Shown piece after piece: positions 13,076-23,352 of a stretch of DNA of 64,000 nucleotides. This DNA is from Hsuehochloa calcarea (taxonomy: Eukaryota > Streptophyta > Magnoliopsida > Poales > Poaceae). The stretch is from NCBI GenBank assembly GCA_036346395.1, contig CM070611.1, forward strand, positions 26,856,473-26,920,472. The letters are read 5' to 3'. Within the stretch, counting starts at the first letter, position 1, and each line of letters starts with the position of its first letter. The notes below the pieces were generated by a model. The model was not told the DNA's origin. It saw only the letters and a list, made by a program, of their open reading frames with translations, and did not search any database. A program made the translations under genes and the position numbers.

Positions 13076-13189
13076 ATAGAGGTCGGTCTTGCTTGACTAC
13101 TTCATCATTCGCCGTGTTACTCAAGATTGGGTGCCAAAATCATTGTTGATTCACCCGAGATTGAGACTTTACTCTGTTTGACTCGTGGT

Positions 13190-16100
13190 CACGTTTGGGA
13201 AGGAAAGGTCCGGATTGTAGACTCGGTTGTTCACGCCATATGGTGGTGAGTCTCGTTGGTTTTCTTCCTAGCTCGCGCTCGTGTGATGAGACGATCACCT
13301 TCGAGATGCTTCATTTGGGCACGTCATCGCTAAAGGTACTGTGAGCATTAATGATTCTTTTATTTTAAAAGATGTTGCCTTAGTAAGTAAGCTGCAGATA
13401 ATCGCTTTCGGTCTCTCACCACCGATGACGGGTTCGAGGTGAGCTTTAAGAAAAACAATTGCAAAATTCTTGATTCTTGGGTAGTCTAGTTTATGGATTT
13501 CTCGTTATGGGAGGATCTTTCGTGCTGATTTTTCCGGATCTTACGTGATCCTCTCCGATGTTTAATTGCTTCGAATCCCGTGATTTGACTTTACGGCATA
13601 GGAGACTTGGTCATATAGGATTTGATCATCGACCGAGTTAGCGGCCACGATCTCATTCGTGGTTTGCCAAACTCAAAATGGTCAAGGATCTTGTTTGTGC
13701 TTCTTGCCGCACGGCAAAATGGTTGCCGCTTCACATCCTCCGATTCTGATGACTATGACAGATGCACTGTGTCAATCGCTCCATATGGACACAGAGGGAC
13801 CAAACTAGAGTGCGATCGATGGGAGGAAGTGGTGCGTACTTGTCGTGGTCGATGACTTCTCGAGGTATTCTTGGGTGTTTTTCTTAGCCTCGAAGGATGA
13901 GACGTTTACTCTTTTCGTGGTCTTTTAGTAGGCTTTTGTTGAGCTCCCGGTGCATTACGAGCACCAGACCGATAATGGCACCGAGTTCAAGAATTCCTAC
14001 TTTGAGAGTTTTGTGATGAGGCAGTGTAGAGCACCGTTCTCGTCTCCATACGCCCTCAACAAAATGGCGTTGTGGAGAGGAAGAACCGCACCTTGGTCGA
14101 GATGGCGGGACGATGCTTGATGAGTACTCTACACCTAGGAAGTTTTAATGAGGCAATTGCTACCGCTTGTCATGTTTCTAATGAGTTTTCCTTGGGCACT
14201 CTTGCATCGCACTTCTTATGAGTTGAGATATGGGCGAAAACCCAGCCTCGCATTTTCGTGTGTTTGGTTGCAAGTGTTTTATTCTCAAGTCCGGGAACCT
14301 AGATAAGTTCGAGTCACGATCTTGTGATGGGATCTTTACGGGTTACTCGACTTCTTCTCGTGCCTATAGAGTCTAGAAGCTGCGAGTCTAGTAAGTTGTT
14401 AGAGACTGTGAGGTGACCTTCGATGAGGCCGGTCAGGGACTAGGCACGATATCTCGAGTTCCTTAGAGTACCGAGTCCATCTTTGTGGACGAAGAGGAAG
14501 ACGGAGATGAAGGTTGTCTACGACCCAGCTTCTTCCTCCTCTTGAGGTGCCTTCTTCCACTTTGCACCTCGAGGAGATCGCCTTACCTTACGCTTCTTAC
14601 GAAGCTAGTGGCTCTGTCCCTATCTAAATCCGCTAATGAGGTAGAGGCCACTTCTTCATCTCACCTGGACCTCCAAGACACATTCAAAAGGACCATCCTT
14701 GAGCGGATCATTGGAGACCTCTTTGAGCGTGTCACACGTTCTAAGGCTGGTTTGTCTCTCTTACATCTCCATTCGCCTTCGTCGCCTCATTTGAGCCCAA
14801 AGACGTTTGTCATGCTCTATCGACGAGTCTTGGACAAACGCTATGCATGAGGAGTTGGAAAACTTTGAAAGAAACAAGGTGCGGTCTCTTGTTGAGCCCC
14901 TCAAGGTCACAATATCATTCGGACCAAATGGGTGTTCAAGAACAAGCAAAGTGAAGATGGGTTAGTCATTCGAAACAAGGCTAGGTGGTAGCTCGTGGTT
15001 ACTCTCAAGTTGAGGGTCTAGATTTCAAGAGACTTTTGCCCTGTAGCTAGACTTGAAGCCATTAGAATCCTGCTTGCCTTTGCAGCTTCTAAGGGTTTCA
15101 AGCTTTACTAGATGGATGTCAAGAGTGCCTTCCTCAATGGCCTTATTGAGGAAGAAGTCTATGTGAGATAGCCTCCTGGTTTCGAGAACCCCAAATACCC
15201 TAACCATGTCTACAAAGCTTTCCAAAGCCTTGTATGGACTCAAGCAGCTCCCGTGAGCTTGGTATGAAAGGCTTAAGTCCTATCTCACGAGCCATGGTTT
15301 TGAGATGGGTAAAATTGACAAAACCTTGTTCATCCGCCGTCTTGGCACTGATCTTCCTTTCGTCCGATCTATGTGGATGACATTATCTTTGGCGGCTCCT
15401 CGCGTGCTCTCGTTTCCAGTTTTCCGATGTCATGAGCTCGGAGTTTGAAATGAGCATGATGGGCGAGTTGAGTTTCTTCCTTGGCTTCCAAATCAAACAG
15501 ACTCGGGAGGGTACCTTTCTTCATCAAGGCAAATACACTCGAGACCTCCTGAAGCGCTTCGACATGAATGATGGAAAGCCAAGATCAACTCCGATGGCAT
15601 CTACAGCTGCTCGGATCCAGATGAAGACGGCGAACCTGTTGACCAAAAGGAGTTCAGGAGCATGATTGGCTCTCTCTTGTACCTCACAGCCTCGAGACCA
15701 GACATACATTTTTCTGTGTGTCTTTGTGCTCGGTTTCAGGCTTCTCCTCGCGTATCTCATCGACAGGCGGTGAAACGCATCTTTCGGTACCTTCGAGCTA
15801 CCATTGACTATGGCATCCGTACTCTTCCTCTTCTTGTCTATCTCTTAGAGCTTTCTCCGATGCGACTTTCTCGGGTAGAGGATAGATAGGAAGAGCACTT
15901 TCGCACTTGCCAATTCATTGGCACTTCTCTAAATCTCGGTCGTCGAGGAAGCAATCCGGTGTTGCGCATCCACCGCAGAGGCCGAAACGCGTTCTTTGCG
16001 GCCGATTCTTTGTAGCCAAGTGCTCTGGATGGTCTCGACCCTGCAGGATTTCGGGCTATCTATCGACTGCGTTCCACTCTTTTGTGATAACACATCTGCG

Positions 16101-16305
16101 ATTTGCATTGCCAAGAACCCAGTGCAACATTCTCGGACCAAGCATATTGATATCAGATATCACTTTCTTAGAGACCATGTAGAGAAGGGTGACATTGTGC
16201 TCCAGTTTGTGGAGAGTGAGCACCAGTTGGCTGATATCTTCACTAAGCCTCTGGGCGGCTCCGGTTTGCCACTCTGGGAGAGCTTGGGGTGGTTTGTCCT
16301 TACGG
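13190..16305 (+). pseudogene. Copia A pol: protease, integrase, reverse transcriptase, RNase H, frameshifted
   Basis: Protease remnant: IVDSVVHA near 13216, a degenerate DSG site. Integrase: HRRLGHIGFDH (about 13599), then TDNGTEFKNSYFESF (about 13970) and NGVVERKNRT (about 14060), which hold the second Asp and the Glu of the catalytic triad. Reverse transcriptase: MDVKSAFLNGLIEEEVYV at about 15115, a damaged ALYGLKQ segment at 15230 and YVDDIIFGGSS at about 15370. Two in-frame stops arise from CAG to TAG changes near 15110 and 15168. RNase H: SMIGSLLYLTASRPD at about 15660 and VPLFCDNTSAICIAKNP with RTKHIDIRYHFLRDH at 16070-16180, ending near LADIFTKPL. The order matches Ty1/copia. Gypsy G1 and a flank duplication follow at once. 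Confidence 0.9.
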
Positions 16306-16418
16306 ACTGCTGTGAGGGGGAGCGTTGTGCTACTACTGTATTATATTATATTATATTATATTATATTATACGCTTACTCCTTTCTGGTTTCATTTCTTTT
16401 AATATTTTGGGTCGAAGT
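16193..16418 (+). repeat. Left copy of a 0.22-kb duplication flanking gypsy G1
   Basis: Starts CATTGTGCTCCAG and ends GGGTCGAAGT just before G1. It recurs at 21405-21623 directly after G1. It covers the end of copia A RNase H and a TATTA microsatellite (six units here, five in the other copy). A patch at about 16257-16285 differs from the other copy. Confidence 0.9.
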
Positions 16419-16419
16419 A

Positions 16420-17434
16420 TGCGGACATCCTTAGCTATGTTGTTTCATATAATATTTTCAATTCATTAAATACCTCAGAACAACATGAGCTTACTAAGAG
16501 AGTTGAAAAACAAGAGAAGCTTATCCAACAGTGAATCATTTCACTGAATTTCCTTTTAAATTAGTTGAGAATTTCATACTACCTAAAACTAGTATTTTGC
16601 TTATGCTCAGATTGGAAGATTCAATAATGAACGGAGATGAAGGATATGAGGCTGTTCTTGAAGAAAGGCCGTCACAATGGAGGAGAAGCTCGTGGGAGAC
16701 AAGCAAGGGGAGAGAAGCCCAAGAATCCAAGTCAAATTCGAAACTTCCACAAGCCCATCCAAATTCAAATTCGGAATCAACTCAGAATTCAATTCGGATT
16801 CGGAATCAGCCTCAAATTCGGATTCGGAATCAGCAGGACAGTCCGAGTAAAAGGCCATAACTTTCTCATACGAAGTCGGATTTGAGTGTTTTGGGCTTGT
16901 TGGAAAGCTAACTTCAAGCCTGATCCAACGGATCCTCCTCACTCAGAAATTCGTCCTGTATCAAAAGATATGACCGAAACAATATGACGGTTGTAAAATT
17001 AGAGTTTCCTTTTCTGTTTTGGAATGTATCGGAATTAGAGTAGGACTCCAAATCCGAATTAGAATAGGAGTAGGGCCTCTTGGCCAGCCATGAGGAGGAG
17101 TAGGAGCACTATATATAGAGGGTAGACCCCATTGTAACCTCGAGACCACGTTTAATATATTTTTAAAGCTTTTGCTTGATTCTCTGTTGTGCTTATAGCC
17201 AAAAGCAGAGGAATTGGGCATTGAGAACAAGGGGTCGTTCTTGCTTTTCCGCTGGGAATTGAGGGTTCGACGATCTTCGCTTGTGGTCAGCGAGGATCCA
17301 ATCAAGTGTGTGTTTGGGTGAATTTTCCATAGAGTTGCAAGTCCGTGCATTGGCGCGGGGGATCAGCTGGTGGTTGTCAGGGTACACAAGTTATCGAGAG
17401 GTTCTACGTCGAGAAGATCGGGCACCCCGCATCA
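16420..17434 (+). mobile_element. 5' LTR of G1
   Basis: 1015 bp from TGCGGACATCC to CACCCCGCATCA, closely matching 20383-21404. It contains ATTCGGATTCGGAATCAG-type short repeats at about 16770-16840, the GTTGGAAAGCTAAC box at about 16899-16912 and a TATATATA box at 17110-17117. Confidence 0.95.
17110..17117 (+). promoter_or_regulatory. TATA box of the G1 5' LTR
   Basis: TATATATA in GAGCACTATATATAGAGG, repeated at 21078-21085 in the 3' LTR. Confidence 0.65.
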
Positions 17435-17436
17435 GG

Positions 17437-17448
17437 TGGTATCAGAGC
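17437..17448 (+). other. Primer-binding site of G1
   Basis: TGGTATCAGAGC, complementary to the initiator tRNA-Met 3' end, two bases after the LTR. Confidence 0.9.
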
Positions 17449-18497
17449 TCCGTTGACTCGGTAGGATCTTTATCCAGTTATCTTTTTTTCTCCCATACAC
17501 GAAAAAGCCATACAAAAAAAAATTCAGCCGTAGTATTTAATTTGTTTTTCTAGTGAGTTTTGTTAAGTTTTTGTCCATTAGAATCAAGTTTAGTTTGCTG
17601 ATCTTGAATTCTTTTGCGTTGCTTTTTATTTGAGCCTAGTTTGATTTTTTTTTTCGTGTCTAATAAAAAAAAACAAAAAAAGAAGTGAGACATCAATTTA
17701 TCCTTTGTGAACCTTTCAATCCTTTGCGAATACTTTGAACCTATTTGAGACTAGCTAAATCGTTGCTTAGGGCTGCATATTAATATTTGTATTCTTGCAA
17801 TTGTTCAAAGATCAAAAGTTGGGAAAGAATTTTTGCTCATTTTTGGTTGAACAAGAATTTTGGCAATAGTTCAAAAAAAAGGAAGGAAAAAGAGAAGAGA
17901 AAAAAAAGAAAGAAAAAAAAAGAGAAAAGAGAAAAAAAAAAGAGAAAGCGCGTAGCCGAACCATAAACTTGAGCGAAAATCCCCACTCATTCTTGATTCA
18001 ATTGTTAGAATATCAATATTTTGTGAAATCTTGTGCCCTAGTTTCATTATTTGCAACTAGCTAGCGTCTTTCTATAACTTGTGCAATACGAGCTATTTTG
18101 TTCTTCACTTATATCTTATATAGCTCATTCCTTGATTGCACTAAGTTCCAATATCTTTGCGTGTGAGTTGTTGTGATTTTCACTTATATCTTTGTGATCG
18201 GCAACTAGGCATTGAATTCTAGTTTGGATATTTACTTAGCCTTACAATACCTAGAATTTTCAAATTAAGTAGGTATCCATACCAAACTCCACAAAACACC
18301 CGTTGTCATGCTTTGACTTGCTCTTGAAATTCGCTCACACATCACCTTGTGGTTCTTGCTGCCCTGAAGTGTAAGTATTGTTGATCTTAATTCCTTTCGG
18401 AACGGTAAGGAAACTTCACCTTGTTAGGATTGTGAGTTGAGTGACCTCTACATATACACATACACATACATACATATTCTTTGCTTTACTACTAACA
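17449..18497 (+). other. G1 leader (5' untranslated region) with purine-rich tract
   Basis: No coding region is visible. It holds a run of almost only A and G at about 17871-17950 and a CA/TA-rich stretch at 18449-18478 just before gag. G2 has a comparable purine tract in its own leader. It may serve packaging or translation; this is inference. Confidence 0.7.
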
Positions 18498-19103
18498 ATG
18501 GCAGATCGCGAGTATACGTATTTTCCCTTCTATGGTAGTAATGATCCAGAGGAGTATCTTGAGTGGGTACAAGACATGGAGTTCGAGCTTGAATCCCATA
18601 AGTTTGAATCAGAAGCCAAGGAAGTGAGAGTGGCCACTTTGTTTTTTACGGACTATGCCTCTAGTTGGTGGCAACAACTAGGTGGAAAACGATTCATTAC
18701 ATCTTGGGTCTGTTTAAAAAGCATCATGAGAAGAGAATTTGTTCCATCCTATTATGAGCGGGAACTACTACGACACGTGGATAGCATTAAACAAGGATGC
18801 AAAGTTGTCAAAGATTACTATATTGAGTTAAACCATGCAATGCGTCGTGCCAATATCACTAGTGCATATCAAGAAAAGGCATATTTCAAAGCAGGCTTGA
18901 ATTATCAGATCGTTGCTGCACTTCAAGATGAATATTTTCGTAGTCTGCAAGATCTTGTGAAATTTGCTATGAAGGCAGAAAAGAGACTTAAACACATTCA
19001 AGCACATCAATTAAATCTACGCCGGCTCTTTAGTTCTAATTCATCCACTGGTGTGTCACTTGAGAAGAGATCGAGCATGATAATTTTTCTTCGACCGAGG
19101 TGA
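18498..19103 (+). CDS. G1 gag-like protein
   Basis: The open frame starts MADREYTYFPFYG in the context CTACTAACAATGGCAGATC, nearly the same as the G2 gag start at 50003. The 201-residue product shows gypsy Gag (retrotrans_gag) hallmarks: EEYLEWVQDMEFELE at about residues 18-32, SSWWQQL at about 58-64, then MRREFVPSYYERELL and VKDYYIELNHAMRR. It would form the capsid. It stops before any zinc knuckle, so it is short for a full Gag; the frame is lost at 19103 and another frame opens at 19241. It is the best preserved coding region of G1. A late frameshift joining it to the next ORF is possible. Confidence 0.8.
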   Translation: MADREYTYFPFYGSNDPEEYLEWVQDMEFELESHKFESEAKEVRVATLFFTDYASSWWQQLGGKRFITSWVCLKSIMRREFVPSYYERELLRHVDSIKQGCKVVKDYYIELNHAMRRANITSAYQEKAYFKAGLNYQIVAALQDEYFRSLQDLVKFAMKAEKRLKHIQAHQLNLRRLFSSNSSTGVSLEKRSSMIIFLRPR

Positions 19104-19240
19104 TGAGTAGTGCTGCCCCGTCACAACCCGCAACACGTGAGGAGGTTGTGGTTGGTGGTAGTTGTGCCCTTGCTGGCCCACGGTCTTACAAGGATGAGAT
19201 GTATTAAAACCCATGTGAGAATGAGAGCCACATAGCCAAA

Positions 19241-20815
19241 TTGAGTGAGAGTGATAAAAAGAGTGAGCTGTGTGATTCCACCATACGCGAGATTGAGAGC
19301 ATCCCAATTGAGAGTGTGACAGATACACCAAAAGAAAAGAGAGAGATAGATGATAGGACAAGTAAGATTATTTTTGAACCTAACAACTTACCCTCTATTT
19401 CTAGTGTTGTATCCCATATTCTGCAGGTGGACCAAGCAAATAAGGAGTTGGAGATTCAAGAGCCCTCACCATTGGAAGAGAAAGATAAAGAGCTGACCAT
19501 AGATGGAGAGGTAATACCTGAAGATCAAGGTAACACTATTTGTACTGAATTGGTCGTTTATGAAAATAAGGTGCGTAAAACTGAGAACTCCATTATTCAT
19601 TTAATGATTCCACGTTCTAAATTTGATATGCTTAATTTGCATAATGTGAAATTGATTACTCAAAAAGAAGTTCTTAGTAGAATACACATTAATAATTCTT
19701 TGTGTTATATCATATTCGATAGTCCTAAACATGTATCTAGTGTGATTAAGAAGGTTCTTGAAATTTCACACTTAAGATCACTAGTAAATAGCTACATACA
19801 CACATATAAATTCAATTTGATTGGTGATGTTGGTGTAGACAACATGTTTCAAGTTTATCAAATATACATTACCTATGATAATCTTGTTGATTTACAATCA
19901 CATGTTTTGCGCAAACCATCTATTGAGCAATGTCATGATATCTTTAAGATGGGTTTAAATACAAGTGTCTATTGTTTAGAATGCAACATGATGTCTACTT
20001 GTTTATCTCTTAAATGTATAGCTAATCAGAGTAGCGCAGTTGAATTATGGAATGGTATCAATTGGTTTTCACCCACTTTACTTGACTTTGGTATTGGGAA
20101 GGTGGAATTTTATCATATGAGTCAGTTGTGCAATTTGAAATGTGATTCCGAGCTATCGATTGTACAAAACAACGCGAATAACACAACAATTGATTCATCA
20201 ATATATCACGTATATACGTTGTTCTCTTTGTTTAATACATGTTCGGCAAATCATCATGCGCTACACGGAACTTGTTTGGATGATAAATACATATACCATG
20301 CATATACGTTGTTTTCTTCGTCTAACACATTTTCAGGCTATCAAAAGCCGAGGACGGCTTTTTTTGAAGAAAGGGAGGATGATGCGGACATCCTTAGCTA
20401 TGTTGTTTCATATAATATTTTCAATTCATTAAATACCTCAGAACAACATGAGCTTACTAAGAGAGTTGAAAAACAAGAGAAGCTTATCCAACAGGTGAAT
20501 CTGTTCACTGAATTTCCTTTTAAATTAGTTGAGAATTTCATACTACCTAAAACTAGTATTTTGCTTATGCTCAGATTGGAAGATTCAATAATGAACGGAG
20601 ATGAAGGATATGAGGCTGTTCTTGAAGAAAGGCCGTCACAATGGAGGAGAAGCTCGTGGGAGACAAGCAAGGGGAGAGAAGCCCAAGAATCCAAGTCAAA
20701 TTCGAAACTTCCACAAGCCCATCCAAATTCAAATTCGGAATCAACTCAGAATTCAATTCGGATTCGGAATCAGCCTCAAATTCGGATTCGGAATCAGCAG
20801 GACAGTCCGGAGTAA
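19241..20815 (+). CDS. G1 unrecognised ORF, reading through the polypurine tract into the 3' LTR
   Basis: The product is 524 residues, of which about 381 are encoded before the 3' LTR (20383). I recognise no domain: no protease DTG/DGG, no reverse transcriptase or integrase motif. It begins acidic (ESIPIESVTDTPKEKRE), then has a hydrophobic/basic middle and a Cys-bearing stretch (VYCLECNMMSTCLSLKC, about residues 245-261). Two similar segments, IYHVYTLFSLFNTCS and IYHAYTLFSSSNTFS, lie about 30 residues apart. Its end, EEREDDAD, is encoded by the polypurine tract and also ends the G2 ORF. The last 143 or so residues come from LTR sequence and are probably not functional. The start is uncertain because a frameshift may link it to gag. 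Either a family-specific protein or remnant pol linker; function unknown. Confidence 0.5.
   Translation: MSESDKKSELCDSTIREIESIPIESVTDTPKEKREIDDRTSKIIFEPNNLPSISSVVSHILQVDQANKELEIQEPSPLEEKDKELTIDGEVIPEDQGNTICTELVVYENKVRKTENSIIHLMIPRSKFDMLNLHNVKLITQKEVLSRIHINNSLCYIIFDSPKHVSSVIKKVLEISHLRSLVNSYIHTYKFNLIGDVGVDNMFQVYQIYITYDNLVDLQSHVLRKPSIEQCHDIFKMGLNTSVYCLECNMMSTCLSLKCIANQSSAVELWNGINWFSPTLLDFGIGKVEFYHMSQLCNLKCDSELSIVQNNANNTTIDSSIYHVYTLFSLFNTCSANHHALHGTCLDDKYIYHAYTLFSSSNTFSGYQKPRTAFFEEREDDADILSYVVSYNIFNSLNTSEQHELTKRVEKQEKLIQQVNLFTEFPFKLVENFILPKTSILLMLRLEDSIMNGDEGYEAVLEERPSQWRRSSWETSKGREAQESKSNSKLPQAHPNSNSESTQNSIRIRNQPQIRIRNQQDSPE
20366..20382 (+). other. Polypurine tract of G1
   Basis: GAAGAAAGGGAGGATGA directly before the 3' LTR; primes plus-strand DNA synthesis in LTR elements. 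G2 has almost the same tract at 63155-63171. Confidence 0.85.
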
Positions 20816-21404
20816 AAAGGCCATAACTTTCTCATACGAAGTCGGATTTGAGTGTTTTTGGGCTTGTTGGAAAGCTAACTTCAAGCTCGATCCAACGGAT
20901 CCTCCCTCACTCAGAAATTCGTCCTGTATCAAAAGATATGACCAAAACAATATGACGGTTGTAAAATTAGAGTTTCCTTTTCTGTTTTGGAATGTATCGG
21001 AATTAGAGTAGGACTCCAAATCCGAATTAGAATAGGAGTAGGGCCTCTTGGCCAGCCATGAGGAGGAGTAGGAGCACTATATATAGAGGGGTAGACCCCC
21101 ATTGTAACCTCAGACCACGTTTAATATATTTTTAAAGCTTTTGCTTGATTCTCCTGTTGTGCTTATAGCCAAAACAGAGGGAATTGGGCATTGAGAACAA
21201 GGGGTCGTTCTTGCTTTTCCGCTGGGAATTGAGGGTTCGACGATCTTCGCTTGTGGTCAGCGAGGATCCAATCAAGTGTGTGTTTGGGCGAATTTTCCAT
21301 AGAGTTGCAAGTCCGTGCATTGGCGCGGGGATCAGCTGGTGGTTCGTCAGGGTACACAAGTTATCGAGAGGTTCTACGTCGAGAAGATCGGGCACCCCGC
21401 ATCA
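20383..21404 (+). mobile_element. 3' LTR of G1
   Basis: 1022 bp, TGCGGACATCC to CACCCCGCATCA. It differs from the 5' LTR mainly by small indels, suggesting a fairly recent insertion. Confidence 0.95.
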
Positions 21405-21623
21405 CATTGTGCTCCAGTTTGTGGAGAGTGAGCACCAGTTGGCTGATATCTTCACTAAGCCTCGGATGACTCTCGGTTTCATTCTGAGGAGAGCTTGGGG
21501 TGGTTTGTCCTTACGGACTGCTGTGAGGGGGAGCGTTGTGCTACTACTGTATTATATTATATTATATTATATTATACGCTTACTCCTTTCTGGTTTCATT
21601 TCTTTTAATATTTTGGGTCGAAG
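21405..21623 (+). repeat. Right copy of the 0.22-kb duplication flanking G1
   Basis: Repeats 16193-16418 directly after the G1 3' LTR, then runs on into copia A sequence (CCTTCCAGCATAGG) that is absent on the left side. This shows which side is continuous with the copia A 3' spacer. Confidence 0.9.
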
Positions 21624-23305
21624 TCCTTCCAGCATAGGTTAGAGTGTCTCTCTTGCCAAATTGCTTTGACTGCTACTTCTTGTCTTGTGCTTCTAGGATG
21701 CTGCTTATTAGCTGTCTCTTCCCTCTCTAAGTAGAGCTTACTCACTTCTTATAGGTTCTAGCAGGGGTCGGGCCACCCTTGGGTAGACAGGGACAGTGTT
21801 TGCTCCTTAGTATTTGAGTAGATCAGCTAATAGTCCTAGAATCATATGGGGTAGATAAGAACCTGTCTGAGCGATAGTCTTCTCTATATCTTTTCTATGC
21901 TCTAAAGGACTGCCTTTTCTGGTTTACTTATCAGATTCTCGTTTTTGTTCCTTTGGTTCAGGGGGAGTTATTCTTGGTTATTCCATACTCTTAATTTTGT
22001 CATAACTCAACCTGAATTAAAAGATGCATCTCATTCTGAAGGGAATCTGGATTTTTGTACTTTTCATCAAGCATTGCATGATAATCAAATGGAGCCTTGT
22101 TTATTATCCCTTATGATCTGTTTTCACTATTTTACATCTTGCCATGATTTATGCTAAACTGCTAGATCTATCATGACTTTTTATGTGTAGTTTAGTCTTT
22201 GCCATGTTAAGGTAATTAAAAATGCTAAACTGGAATTAAAATTTTGTCATGATAGCTCTTGAGACTAGTCTGGTTGAAACTATCCTTTTATGATATTCGC
22301 CATGTCAAGTAGGCTGAGTTGAGTCCTGAATCTCATTTGAACTTTTGAGTAAGCTATGTCAGTATGTTAAGAAACATGACTTATCTCTAATCACTGGTCT
22401 AACAACTTCAAAAGCAAAATGATCTCTTTTGTGCGAAAAACCGATCTCACCAAATCTTTCTCATGAGACGGCTTGCCATTGCACTAGGCATGAACTCAGG
22501 GGGAGCCTTGGATGACCTAAGATCACCTCCTTAAGTCTGTTGCTTGGAGTGGTCGCATAAGGCTTGGGATCTAGCACATGGCTTTTAAAAAAAAAATTGG
22601 TTGAAGCTCAGGAGGCAGTTGTGGATGGCACCTAGTCCAGAGCTTGCTTTACTGAGATAAAACTTTAAAGAGCCTTAAAATAGTAAGTCTTCAGAAAAAG
22701 AAAAATGTGCTAAAATTGCTTATTATCAAAGAGACCAAGTCCTGGATAAAATGAGTCCTTCTTCAACTGGTAGCTCTCTAAACTGTTCAGTACGAGTCTT
22801 CTTGGTTCAACTTAGATTATTTGACATGGCTTGTATCATCCTTGGATATCTTTAGCTAAGACTTCAATCTTGACTTATTTGACCTGCTAAAAAATTGGAT
22901 CATTAATCAGATTTTGGACCTTCTGTCTTAGCTCTTCTATACATCGATTGTCATGATCTTGATAGCATTCTTCTGTATTATGGCTTGGTGTAATACTCTA
23001 ATAGTCATTTTGGATAATCTACATGGCTCCTAATGCTTAAAACGAACATCATATAGTCTTTTCCTCCCTTTTCTACATATTGATGATTTTATTGCCAAAG
23101 GGGGAGAATGTGTGTGAGAAAAAGCCTTCTAAAGAAAAGCCTTGAGTTTTGTGCGAAAATTACTCTTTCATCTCATCTCAAGTCTTTCTCTTTTTGTCAA
23201 CTTGGTCTTGAGCTTAATTCTCTTGTTTAGACCTTGGTTGACTGTAATCTCAAACTCATCTTATGCTTTTTCGGTAATTGCCAATATACTCATCAAGGGG
23301 GAGAT
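21624..23305 (+). other. Copia A spacer between RNase H and 3' LTR
   Basis: About 1.7 kb with no convincing ORF and no envelope-like protein. It carries two polypurine tracts, CAAAGGGGGAGAA at 23096-23108 and TCAAGGGGGAGAT at 23293-23305, the second touching the LTR. Repeated tracts of this kind are known in Sireviruses. A block at about 22430-22590 is strongly conserved with the same spacer of copia C. Confidence 0.8.
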
Positions 23306-23352
23306 TGAGAGACCATGTGAAGGTCCTCCACTTTGAGTGATGAGTATTTGAC
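23306..23352 (+). mobile_element. First 47 bp of the copia A 3' LTR
   Basis: TGAGAGACCATGTGAAGG to GAGTATTTGAC matches LTR positions 1-47, then switches abruptly to a copy of sequence found at 6245. Confidence 0.9.

Larger units (their letters stand above)
16420..21404 (+). mobile_element. G1: non-autonomous Ty3/gypsy-like LTR element nested in copia A
   Basis: Two LTRs (16420-17434 and 20383-21404, TG...CA ends), a tRNA-Met primer site, a purine-rich leader, one gag ORF, one unrecognised ORF and a polypurine tract abutting the 3' LTR. No protease, reverse transcriptase or integrase motif is visible in the 2.9-kb internal region, so it would depend on other elements. Its gag, leader and LTR box resemble G2 at 47518, so the two are related families. 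There is no ordinary 5-bp TSD; a duplication of about 220 bp flanks it instead. Confidence 0.85.

Noticed and set aside
21624..23305. Possible envelope-like gene in the spacers of copia A, B and C
   Set aside because: No long ORF, signal peptide or membrane segment is visible in any of the three spacers.
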